From positions 1-9,338 of the forward strand of contig CAIYCP010000060.1 of assembly GCA_903924715.1 (NCBI GenBank): DNA of 9,338 nucleotides. Reading direction: 5' to 3'. The notes beneath the pieces were generated by a model. That model searched no databases. It had not been told where the DNA came from and was given only the letters and a program-made list of their open reading frames with translations. Both the position numbers and the translations under genes were made by a program. This document shows, in pieces, positions 1-6,663 of this stretch (its first letter is position 1; every line of letters begins with the position of its first letter). This stretch comes from an uncultured beta proteobacterium. GTDB taxonomy: Bacteria; Pseudomonadota; Gammaproteobacteria; Burkholderiales; Burkholderiaceae_B.

Positions 1-284
1 ATTTGTATTTTAAAGATGTGATTCCCATGGCGACCTACAGCGGTATGCCTAAGGACAATCAAATGGCTTCGGTTTCAAATATTTTGATTTCGAGTTCGAA
101 GATGAGTGACGAGGAAGCCTACAAAATCGTCAAGGCAATGTTTGACAACAAGGCTGAGTTGGTGCGCACGCATCAAGAGTACGCAACACTTTCGCTTCAA
201 GATCAAAAACAAGCCGCAACGCCGATCCCTTTTCACCCTGGCGCGATCAAGTATCTGACAGAGCACGGTATTAAAATCAACTAG
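1..284 (+). CDS. TAXI family TRAP transporter solute-binding receptor, C-terminal fragment
   Basis: This is the end of a gene that begins before the window; the frame is open from base 3 with no convincing start, so about 93 C-terminal residues are visible. The ending (PIPFHPGAIKYLTEHGIKIN) and the preceding helical stretch (SDEEAYKIVKAMFDN) resemble the C-terminus of TAXI-type (TRAP-associated extracytoplasmic immunogenic) periplasmic receptors, where a 'P[IL]HPGA..Y....G' ending is characteristic. Such receptors bind an organic acid or amino acid in the periplasm and hand it to a TRAP membrane complex. The next gene on the same strand encodes exactly the fused permease type that pairs with TAXI receptors, which supports the call. 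The ligand-binding core and the signal peptide lie outside the window, so the substrate cannot be judged. Confidence 0.85.
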   Translation, partial: LYFKDVIPMATYSGMPKDNQMASVSNILISSSKMSDEEAYKIVKAMFDNKAELVRTHQEYATLSLQDQKQAATPIPFHPGAIKYLTEHGIKIN

Positions 285-297
285 ATGCCCATCGGGT

Positions 298-305
298 GTT
301 TAAAC
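298..305. promoter_or_regulatory. GTTTAAAC palindrome, candidate GntR/HutC-type operator
   Basis: An exact 8-base palindrome, GTTTAAAC, lies in the short gap between the receptor and permease genes. It fits the GT-N-TA-N-AC consensus described for HutC-subfamily GntR regulators, and a gene for such a regulator lies downstream at 7847. A TTGACA hexamer follows at 317-322, inside a second small palindrome (TTGAC-A-GTCAA, 317-327), but I see no convincing -10 box at the right distance. It may be coincidence. Confidence 0.25.
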
Positions 306-359
306 GACTGATGACTTTGACAGTCAATCGCGATCCGCTTGATGAACTTGGATAAAGAG

Positions 360-2375
360 ATGACCCAACCCTCAATAGATGCGGCAACGCAAGAGCAACT
401 CGACGCGTTTATCAAACAAGAAGAGGGAGATTCAAATGATTACCGCGGCTGGCTCGCGGTGTTCATCACGCTCGTGGCGGTGGGCTTGTCGTTGTTTCAT
501 CTGTATGCCGCCTATTCGATCGTGCCCACGCAAGAATTGCGCACCATCCACGTTGGTCTGGTTTTGTTTTTGGTGTATTTGAGTTTTCCGCTGACGGCAC
601 GATTTAAAAACAGATTGATGTGGTGGGATATTATTTTTGCTTTGGCGGCACTGTATATCGTCTATTACATCTTGACTGGTGGCGATGATTTTTCAGATCG
701 AAATACAGCACCCAATCAGCTTGATGTGATGGTGGGTGTTGTTTTTATTCTGATGATTCTAGAGGCCGTTCGCCGCACGAACGGCATGATTCTAGTGGTC
801 GTCACGGTATCGTTTTTGCTGTACGCCTTGTTGGGTAATTATTTACCTGCGCCCTGGACGCACAAGGGGTACGAGATCGAACGCCTGGTGGGTTATATGT
901 ATATGACCCTCGAGGGCATCTTTGGCACGGCTGTTGATGTTTCTGCAACGCTCATCATATTGTTCACAATTTTTGGTGCCTTTTTGCAATTCACGGGTGC
1001 CGGCAAGTTCTTTATTGATTTTTCTTTTGCGGCGATGGGTGGTAAATCTTCTGGTGTGGGCCGCACGATTGTGCTGTCTTCATTTTTATTAGGCGGGCCT
1101 TCGGGGTCGGGTGTGGCCACGACGGTGACGGTCGGGTCAGTTGCGGCGCCGATGTTAGAAAAAGTGGGTTATGAGCGTAATGCGGCGGGAGGGTTGCTCG
1201 CCGCGGGCGGTTTAGGTGCAATTATTTCTCCGCCCGTATTGGGCGCAGCCGCTTTTTTGATAGCTGATTTTTTAAAAATCTCTTATCTCGACGTGCTGCT
1301 CATGGCATGCATTCCAACCATCTTGTTTTACCTTGGTTTGTTTGTGATGGTTGAGATTGATGTACGCAAGTACGGCATGAAGAATATTCATTTTGAATCT
1401 GCTGAGGGCGCGTGGTCGTTGACAAAGAAATATTGGTTTCATTTCTTTTCACTGATCTCAATCGTGGTGTTCATGCTGTATGGGTTTTCGCCCGTCATGT
1501 CCGTTTTTTGGGCGACGGTGGTGTCTGCCGCCAGTAGCATGTTGCGTCGAGACACGGCAATTTTGTCTTGGGATTGGCTGACAGGAAAGCACCCCTTCAT
1601 CTCTGGCTTGTATCAATCGAATCTGACAAAAGCCTTAGCGTCGGGTACGACAGGCGTGTTGGCGATTGCCGTCACCTGCGCCGGAGCAGGTCTCATTGTT
1701 GGCACGGTGACGCTAACCGGGCTTGGCCTGAAGTTCAGTTCGATTGTGATTGAATACGCAGGCGGCTCGCTGCTATTGACGACGATCTTCACCGCGCTGG
1801 TGGTCTGGGTTGTGGGCTTAGCGGTGCCTGTCACCGCGTCCTATATTATTTGTGCGGTGATCGCAGCCCCAGCGCTGATTAATCTGGGTGTACCCGCCTT
1901 TGCGGCGCACATGTTTATTTTTTACTACGCGGTCCTGTCTGAGGTTTCACCCCCAACTGCGTTGTCGCCTTTTGCCGCTGCGGCAATTTGTAAAGGCGAC
2001 CCCTATAAAACAACCCTGCAAACCTGGAAATATGTGGCGCCCGCTATTTTGGTGCCCTTCATGTTTACGTTGGATCAAACTGGCACTGGATTGTTATTGA
2101 TGGGTTCAATGAAAGGCTTAATGCAAGCGGACTGGATGCAGATTGCTTGGACGAGTGTGACTGCGGTCGTGGGGGTGATTTGTTTGGCCGGCGGTCTGCA
2201 GGGCTGGTTTATTGAAAAAACCAACATCTTCGAGCGCACGGTGATGGTCGTGGCGGGCGTGGCGCTGGCGTATCCCTCGGGCCTGAGCGATCTGATTGGA
2301 TTTATCGGCTTTGCTGTCGTTCTTTTGACGCAATGGCTGAGGCATAAAAAGCTGAGAGCGCTCAGCGCAATCTAA
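360..2375 (+). CDS. TRAP transporter permease, fused 4TM/12TM (DctQ-DctM) protein
   Basis: Integral inner-membrane component of a sodium- or proton-coupled TRAP importer. The small (Q) and large (M) subunits are fused, as is usual for TAXI-TRAP systems. With the start at 360 it has 671 residues, within the normal range for the fusion type. A polar N-terminus of about 30 residues is followed by roughly five hydrophobic helices forming the Q-like part (to about residue 160). The large M domain then begins near GIFGTAVDVSATLIILF. The M domain shows the glycine/serine-rich hairpin GGPSGSGVATTVTVGS, then GAIISPPVLGAAAFLIADF, and in its second half SEVSPPTALSPFAAAAI, the repeated motifs lining the transport site. 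Start choice: ATG 360 has a GGA at 350-352 with 7-base spacing. An in-frame ATG at 342 and a TTG at 339 would add 6-7 residues but lack a ribosome site. It probably shares a transcript with the receptor gene upstream. Confidence 0.93.
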   Translation: MTQPSIDAATQEQLDAFIKQEEGDSNDYRGWLAVFITLVAVGLSLFHLYAAYSIVPTQELRTIHVGLVLFLVYLSFPLTARFKNRLMWWDIIFALAALYIVYYILTGGDDFSDRNTAPNQLDVMVGVVFILMILEAVRRTNGMILVVVTVSFLLYALLGNYLPAPWTHKGYEIERLVGYMYMTLEGIFGTAVDVSATLIILFTIFGAFLQFTGAGKFFIDFSFAAMGGKSSGVGRTIVLSSFLLGGPSGSGVATTVTVGSVAAPMLEKVGYERNAAGGLLAAGGLGAIISPPVLGAAAFLIADFLKISYLDVLLMACIPTILFYLGLFVMVEIDVRKYGMKNIHFESAEGAWSLTKKYWFHFFSLISIVVFMLYGFSPVMSVFWATVVSAASSMLRRDTAILSWDWLTGKHPFISGLYQSNLTKALASGTTGVLAIAVTCAGAGLIVGTVTLTGLGLKFSSIVIEYAGGSLLLTTIFTALVVWVVGLAVPVTASYIICAVIAAPALINLGVPAFAAHMFIFYYAVLSEVSPPTALSPFAAAAICKGDPYKTTLQTWKYVAPAILVPFMFTLDQTGTGLLLMGSMKGLMQADWMQIAWTSVTAVVGVICLAGGLQGWFIEKTNIFERTVMVVAGVALAYPSGLSDLIGFIGFAVVLLTQWLRHKKLRALSAI

Positions 2376-2400
2376 AAGTATTTGAGCATCTGTTTGTTAT

Positions 2401-2425
2401 CGCACACGCGTCACAGCGTGTTGCG
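2401..2425 (+). terminator. Hairpin downstream of the permease gene, possible weak terminator
   Basis: CGCACACGC (2401-2409) can pair with GCGTG-T-TGCG (2416-2425), giving a nine-base-pair stem with one bulged T and a six-base loop. It starts 25 bases after the permease stop codon. A T-rich tract follows only at 2441-2450, too far for a textbook intrinsic terminator, so it may be a weak terminator, an mRNA-stabilising 3' structure or chance. Confidence 0.3.
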
Positions 2426-2430
2426 TTGAA

Positions 2431-2460
2431 TTGACAGGTGCTTTTCTTTTGAGCGATACT
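2431..2460 (+). promoter_or_regulatory. Sigma70-type promoter for the catabolic operon
   Basis: A perfect -35 hexamer TTGACA (2431-2436) is followed 18 bases later by GATACT (2455-2460), a four-of-six match to TATAAT. Transcription would start near 2467, leaving a leader of about 35 bases before the MaoC-like gene. It lies in the only sizeable gap in the first 8.6 kb, immediately before the block of enzyme genes, so it is the best candidate for the operon promoter. Confidence 0.55.
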
Positions 2461-2473
2461 TTGTCCGTACAAA
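2460..2473. promoter_or_regulatory. Palindrome TTTGT-CCGT-ACAAA, candidate operator
   Basis: Two 5-base arms, TTTGT (2460-2464) and ACAAA (2469-2473), flank CCGT. The site begins at the last base of the predicted -10 box and covers the expected transcription start, a common place for a repressor. Its core, GT-CCGT-AC, keeps the outer GT and AC of the HutC-subfamily operator pattern GT-N-TA-N-AC but has CG instead of TA in the middle. The regulator encoded at 7847-8611 is the natural candidate binder. A second arm, GACAAA at 2485-2490, mirrors TTTGTC at 2460-2465 and may reflect a wider site or a leader stem. Confidence 0.4.
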
Positions 2474-2500
2474 CTAATAAACTAGACAAAGAGGGTACGT

Positions 2501-3001
2501 ATGGAGATTAAAACGGTTGGCCACAAGCGGTATCAAGCTAGCTATGGCCGCTATCTCGAGGATTTTGAATTGGGTGCGGTCTACGAGCATCGTCCGGGGC
2601 GTACTTTGACGGATGCTGACAATATCCACTTTTCGTTGTTAACGATGAATTTCCATCCGATGCATTGCGATGCAGCCTTTGCCGAAAAAAGTGAATTTGG
2701 CAAGTTGTTGGTCAGCAGTGGTTTAACGCTTGCGATTGTTTTGGGCATGTCTGTCAATGACATTAGCGGTAAAGCAGTCGCCAACCTCGGTTGGAAAGAA
2801 ATTAATTTGACTGCACCTGTTTTTGCAGGCGACACGCTTTACGCTGAATCCGAAGTGCTTGAGATTCGCGAGTCAAAGAGCCGTCCAACACAAGGGATCG
2901 TGACAGTTAAAACGCGCGCCTTTAATCAAAACGGAATCGAGATTATGAATTTCATACGCTCTGCCTTGATTCCGAAGCGTGGCCACGGCGTGGGTGATTG
3001 A
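2501..3001 (+). CDS. MaoC-like (hotdog-fold) enoyl-CoA hydratase/dehydratase
   Basis: A 166-residue single-hotdog protein of the MaoC dehydratase family, which adds water to 2-enoyl-CoA thioesters (or removes it) in the cytoplasm. The family hydratase motif is seen as TMNFHPMHCDAAFA at residues 48-61. His55 matches the catalytic histidine, while the position usually occupied by the catalytic aspartate is Asn50. The second family signature is PVFAGDTLYAESEV (106-119), followed by SRPTQGIVTVKTRAFNQNG. From memory, the N..HP[ML]H.D variant is typical of a MaoC subgroup found next to CoA-transferase and citrate-lyase-beta-like genes in degradation of C4-C5 acids such as itaconate or mesaconate. 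That assignment is inference. ATG 2501 is well supported by GAGGG at 2491-2495, five bases upstream. It is the first gene after the promoter near 2431. The acyl-CoA dehydrogenase downstream could supply its enoyl-CoA substrate. Confidence 0.88.
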   Translation: MEIKTVGHKRYQASYGRYLEDFELGAVYEHRPGRTLTDADNIHFSLLTMNFHPMHCDAAFAEKSEFGKLLVSSGLTLAIVLGMSVNDISGKAVANLGWKEINLTAPVFAGDTLYAESEVLEIRESKSRPTQGIVTVKTRAFNQNGIEIMNFIRSALIPKRGHGVGD

Positions 3002-3053
3002 CGCGCCGGGCTTGACTTGTTAGTGGCTCTATAAAAACAACAAAGAGACAAAA

Positions 3054-4031
3054 ATGAAAATACTGAAACGACTTATCATGACCTTCAGCGGCGCGCTTTT
3101 GGCGGCTGCAACCAGTGCGAGCTTTGCTCAGTACCCTGAAAGCCCTGTGAAGATGATTGTTGGATTTCCGCCGGGGCAAGCAACCGATGTGGTTGCACGC
3201 TACATGGCGCAAAAGTTTGCCGACAATATCCCAGGCTCGAGCTTTATTGTAGATAACCGCGCAGGGGCCTCTGGCATTTTAGGTGGCAGAATTGTTGCAG
3301 GCGCAGTTCCCGACGGGTTGACGTTGATGATGGGATCGAGCGCCACGCTCGCGGTGAATCCGGCTTTATACAAAGACTTGCCTTACGACGTATTACGCGA
3401 TTTTGCACCCATTAGTCTGATCGCGATTGTGCCGCAGTATCTCGTCGTCAATGTTGATTTACCGGTTAAATCAGTGAAGGATCTTGTTGAGTTGGCTCAA
3501 AAGAATCCGGGTCAGGTGAACTATGGCTCGGGTGGTAGCGGCGTGACGAATCATTTGATCATGGAATTGTTTAAGCAAGCGGCGGGCGTCGATATGACGC
3601 ATGTGCCTTATAAGGGCGGGCCTGCAGCGCTTACCGATTTGATGGCAGGTCGGATCTCGGCCATGTTTGAAACCGGTCCGGGCGCAATTCCACATATTCA
3701 AGCGGGGCGCTTGCGTGCGATCGCTGTTTCAAGCGCACAGCGTGCTGCTGCAACGCCAGATATCCCCACGGTCGCTGAGTCAGGGTATCCGGGTTTTCAA
3801 GCGGTTGCGTGGATCGGTTTAGTGGCACCGGCTAAGACGCCTGAGCATGTGATTAAAAAGCTTTCACACATCTCAATGAGTTCGTTGCGCGAAAAGGACT
3901 TCGCAGCAAAACTTGGTGCGCTCGGCGCGATTCCTGTGGGAAATTCGCCCGAGGAATTCCGAAGTTTCATTGAAGAAGAGCTTAAACGCTGGGCGGTCGC
4001 CGTCAAGCTGTCTGGCGCCAAGGTTGATTAA
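3054..4031 (+). CDS. Bug/TctC family periplasmic tripartite tricarboxylate-type solute-binding protein
   Basis: A 325-residue secreted binding protein of the Bug family, normal length. Residues 1-25 form a classic signal peptide: basic MKILKRL, a hydrophobic core, then SASFA before Q26. The mature start, YPESPVKMIVGFPPGQATDVVAR (27-49), carries the family pattern in which Asp45 contacts the ligand carboxylate. DNRAGASGILGG (67-78) and the signature around NYGSGGSGVTNHL and HVPYKGGPAALTDLMAGR (156-200) are also present. Bug proteins capture carboxylates, amides or related small molecules for TctAB-type permeases, and many are encoded away from any permease, as here. AAAGAGA at 3042-3048 serves as ribosome site. 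The gene sits between two enzyme genes, 52 bases after the MaoC gene and six bases before the next one, so it is probably co-transcribed. It may feed the same pathway as the TRAP system or act as a ligand sensor; the ligand is unknown. Confidence 0.93.
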   Translation: MKILKRLIMTFSGALLAAATSASFAQYPESPVKMIVGFPPGQATDVVARYMAQKFADNIPGSSFIVDNRAGASGILGGRIVAGAVPDGLTLMMGSSATLAVNPALYKDLPYDVLRDFAPISLIAIVPQYLVVNVDLPVKSVKDLVELAQKNPGQVNYGSGGSGVTNHLIMELFKQAAGVDMTHVPYKGGPAALTDLMAGRISAMFETGPGAIPHIQAGRLRAIAVSSAQRAAATPDIPTVAESGYPGFQAVAWIGLVAPAKTPEHVIKKLSHISMSSLREKDFAAKLGALGAIPVGNSPEEFRSFIEEELKRWAVAVKLSGAKVD

Positions 4032-4037
4032 GACGAG

Positions 4038-5453
4038 ATGATGATGACGATAGCCAAAAATATATCTCCAGAAGCCGGACGGTCAATCTCAGAGCAGCTG
4101 GCCACGTTCGCGGCTAACTTCAAAGAAGAGAACATCCCCAAGGCGATTCGTGAGCGCGCCAAGCTGCTGATGCTAGACGCTTTCGGCATTGCGCTTGCGT
4201 CGCATGGCTATGACTTTTCTAAGCGCGCGATGGCGGCGGTGACCGAATTGAACGCGGGTGGTCGTTCGATCGTGATCGGTTCAGATAAGCGCCTGGATTT
4301 GCGCAATTCCATTTTGATGAATGGTATCTTGATTCATGGTTTGGATTATGACGATACGCATGCGCAAGGCGTGATCCACGCAACAACCTCAACGCTGCCA
4401 ACAGCCTTAGCCATGGCAGCACAACACAACAAAAGTGGCACTGAGCTCTTAACCGCATTTGTATTGGGGGTCGAGATCGCGACCCGCCTGGGTTCGGTCG
4501 CAAAAGGTGGTTTTCATCAAGTGGGTTTTCATCCAACGGGCTTGATCGGCACGTTTGGTTGCACGATGGTGGCAGGCTGGTTGTTGGGGCTCAACGTTGC
4601 GCAATATGTGGATGCTCAAGGCGTGGCCTTGTCTGTTGCGGCAGGCAGCTTAGAGTTTCTAAATGATGGCGCCTGGAACAAGCGCATGCATCCAGGTTGG
4701 GCGGGCTATGCGGGCGTGACGGCTGCCACCATGGGTCGGCATGGGTACACCGGAACCCGACTGGCCTATGAGGGGCGCTTTGGCTTGTATGCCAGTCATT
4801 TGGTCGGACGTGATGACTACGATCTGAGTCTGGCGACGCAAGATCTTGGTCAGGTGTGGGAGCTTGATCGCGTATCGGTGAAACCCTTGCCTGCGTGTCA
4901 CTTCACCCATGCTGGGATTGATGCAGCGATTCGGATTTACGAGCAAGGTGTCAGGGCTGAGCAGATCAAGCGTATCAAAGTTTTGGTGCCCGCGGAGGTG
5001 GTTAAAACAGTATGTGAGCCCGAAGACGCGAAGCGCATCCCTGCAAACTCGTATGAAGCGCAGTTCAGCATCCCTTACTTAGTGGGTACGGCCTTGTTGA
5101 AGGGACGCTTGACCCTGGATGATATCGACGAGCCCGCCTTGTCAGATCCTAAGGTCTTGGCACTTGCGGCGATCACGGATTATGCGGTCGACCCCGACAG
5201 CCGGTTTCCAAAATTCTTTGATGGCGAGGTGATTGTGGAATTGAAAGACGGTCGAATCATTCGCGAACGCGAGGCCATGAATCGCGGCTCGGTAGATCGC
5301 CCGTTAACCGCGCAAGACATTGTGACCAAGTACCGTGACAACGCAGCGCGACAGGTGTCTGCCGCACGTAGCCTAGAAATCGAACAGCTCGTACTAGGCC
5401 TTGAAAAAGGATCGGCGCGAGACATTGCGCAGTGTCTGGGTCGGATCGCATAA
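4038..5453 (+). CDS. MmgE/PrpD family protein (2-methylcitrate dehydratase / cis-aconitate decarboxylase-like)
   Basis: A 471-residue cytoplasmic protein of usual length for the MmgE/PrpD family, whose members dehydrate 2-methylcitrate, decarboxylate cis-aconitate to itaconate, or act on related di- and tricarboxylates without a CoA group. Visible hallmarks are LDYDDTHAQGVIH (102-114, with the Asp/Thr/His cluster), GFHPTG (163-168), AWNKRMHPGWAGYAG (212-226; Lys215 matches the active-site lysine region) and KPLPACHFTHAGIDAA (282-297; His291). These correspond by position to the catalytic set described for cis-aconitate decarboxylase, although spacing in the first motif differs by about one residue in my hand alignment. 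Three ATG codons in a row (4038, 4041, 4044) open the frame with no strong ribosome site. The gap to the Bug gene is only six bases, so translation is probably coupled. Such genes often accompany Bug proteins and CoA-transferases in Burkholderiales. The exact reaction cannot be assigned. Confidence 0.92.
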   Translation: MMMTIAKNISPEAGRSISEQLATFAANFKEENIPKAIRERAKLLMLDAFGIALASHGYDFSKRAMAAVTELNAGGRSIVIGSDKRLDLRNSILMNGILIHGLDYDDTHAQGVIHATTSTLPTALAMAAQHNKSGTELLTAFVLGVEIATRLGSVAKGGFHQVGFHPTGLIGTFGCTMVAGWLLGLNVAQYVDAQGVALSVAAGSLEFLNDGAWNKRMHPGWAGYAGVTAATMGRHGYTGTRLAYEGRFGLYASHLVGRDDYDLSLATQDLGQVWELDRVSVKPLPACHFTHAGIDAAIRIYEQGVRAEQIKRIKVLVPAEVVKTVCEPEDAKRIPANSYEAQFSIPYLVGTALLKGRLTLDDIDEPALSDPKVLALAAITDYAVDPDSRFPKFFDGEVIVELKDGRIIREREAMNRGSVDRPLTAQDIVTKYRDNAARQVSAARSLEIEQLVLGLEKGSARDIAQCLGRIA

Positions 5454-5496
5454 CGCTTCTATCAAATTAATCATGACTGACTTTTACCGCAGCACC

Positions 5497-5500
5497 GGAG
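5497..5500 (+). promoter_or_regulatory. Ribosome binding site GGAG of the acyl-CoA dehydrogenase gene
   Basis: GGAG lies eight bases before ATG 5509 in the 55-base gap after the MmgE/PrpD gene and fixes the start of the dehydrogenase. I see no promoter or terminator in this gap, so read-through from upstream is likely. Confidence 0.6.
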
Positions 5501-5508
5501 ATAAATAA

Positions 5509-6663
5509 ATGAGCACCCAGGACGCAGGCCAAGAACGACTCATCCTTGATATGGTCGATCGCTTTTTAGAAAAAGAGGTCAAACCGTACGCATGGCAGTT
5601 AGAGCACGATGATGAGTACCCGGCAGAAATCGTTGAAAAAATGAAAGAGATGGGGTTGTTTGGATGTTTGATTGACCCAGAGTATGGCGGCTTGGGTTTG
5701 TCAACGGTGACCTACGCCAAAATCATCGAACACATTTCTGTGGTTTGGATGTCGGTGTCGGGCATTATTAATTCGCATGTCATCATGGCTGCCGCACTGC
5801 AGCGCAATGGGACTGCAGCGCAAAAGCAGGCGTTTTTACCGCGTTTCGCAACAGGCGAATTACGTGGCGGTATTGCCCTCACTGAACCAGATTGTGGGAC
5901 AGATTTGCAGGCGATTCGTACGACCGCTGTCCGCGATGGGGATGACTACATTATCAATGGCAACAAGATGTGGATTTCGAATGGCATTTACGGAAACTGT
6001 TTTGCCGTACTGGTAAAAACGGATTTGAATGCCAGCCCGCGTCATAAAGGAATGAGTTTATTCATTGTTGAAAAAAGTGAGGCCTTTCGTGCGAGCCGAA
6101 AACTTGAAAAGCTTGGCTATAAAGGCATTGATTCTGCAGAACTGGTATTTGATCAATGTCGTGTGCCCGCTAGCCAATTGATTGGTGGAAAAGAGGGTAA
6201 GGGTTTACAGATGATTTTGAATGGGCTTGAGTTGGGTCGTATCAATGTCGCGGCACGCGGCGTAGGCGTTGCGCAAGCTTCGTTAGACGAGGCGGTCAAG
6301 TACTCTCAGCAGCGCAAAACCTTTGGTAAACCGATTTGTGAGCATCAGGCGATTCAATTGAAGCTAGGCGACATGGCTACGCGGACCGAAGCTTCGCGCT
6401 TACTGACGATGCGCGCAGCAGAAGCCTACGACCGTGGAGAACGTTGTGACATGGAAGCTGGCATGGCTAAGTTGTTTGCCACTGAATCCGCCTTAGAAAA
6501 CAGCATGGAAGCAATGAGAATTCATGGCGGCTATGGGTATTCAAAAGAATATCTAGTCGAGCGGTTTTATCGTGATGCACCCTTGCTGACGATTGGCGAA
6601 GGCACGAATGAAATGCAGCGCATCATCATCGCTAAACAGTTGATTGCAAGGAATCCAATATGA
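5509..6663 (+). CDS. Acyl-CoA dehydrogenase family protein
   Basis: A 384-residue FAD enzyme of normal family length that oxidises an acyl-CoA to the trans-2-enoyl-CoA, passing electrons to electron-transferring flavoprotein. The N-terminal helical domain includes DPEYGGLGLS (56-65). The family signature ALTEPDCGTD is at 123-132 and the FAD-contact strand NKMWISNG at 152-159. The second signature, SQQRKTFGKPICEHQ, falls at 266-280, then RIHGGYGYSKEY and the catalytic loop TIGEGTNEMQRIII. Glu364 in GEGTNE is at the position of the catalytic base in medium- and short-chain dehydrogenases, so the enzyme should be active. The length rules out the longer (~550-residue) methylsuccinyl-CoA dehydrogenase type. 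The downstream CoA-transferase suggests that a CoA ester formed in the same operon is the substrate; chain length and branching cannot be read from sequence. The stop codon overlaps the next gene's ATG in ATGA. Confidence 0.95.
   Translation: MSTQDAGQERLILDMVDRFLEKEVKPYAWQLEHDDEYPAEIVEKMKEMGLFGCLIDPEYGGLGLSTVTYAKIIEHISVVWMSVSGIINSHVIMAAALQRNGTAAQKQAFLPRFATGELRGGIALTEPDCGTDLQAIRTTAVRDGDDYIINGNKMWISNGIYGNCFAVLVKTDLNASPRHKGMSLFIVEKSEAFRASRKLEKLGYKGIDSAELVFDQCRVPASQLIGGKEGKGLQMILNGLELGRINVAARGVGVAQASLDEAVKYSQQRKTFGKPICEHQAIQLKLGDMATRTEASRLLTMRAAEAYDRGERCDMEAGMAKLFATESALENSMEAMRIHGGYGYSKEYLVERFYRDAPLLTIGEGTNEMQRIIIAKQLIARNPI

Noticed and set aside
342..359. Earlier start of the TRAP permease at ATG 342 (or TTG 339)
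   Set aside because: No ribosome site precedes them, whereas ATG 360 has GGA seven bases upstream; the difference is only 6-7 residues, so this remains uncertain.
2980..2992. Inverted repeat CCACG-G-CGTGG at the end of the MaoC gene as a terminator
   Set aside because: It lies inside the coding region, has a one-base loop that cannot form a proper hairpin, and no T tract follows.
3012..3035. TTGACT and TATAAA before the Bug gene as a possible internal promoter
   Set aside because: The two hexamers are only 12 bases apart, too close for a sigma70 promoter, and no alternative -35 fits the TATAAA.
4219..4536. Antisense reading frame of 105 codons within the MmgE/PrpD gene
   Set aside because: Arginine- and proline-rich composition typical of a shadow frame, no ribosome site, and the sense strand encodes conserved active-site motifs.
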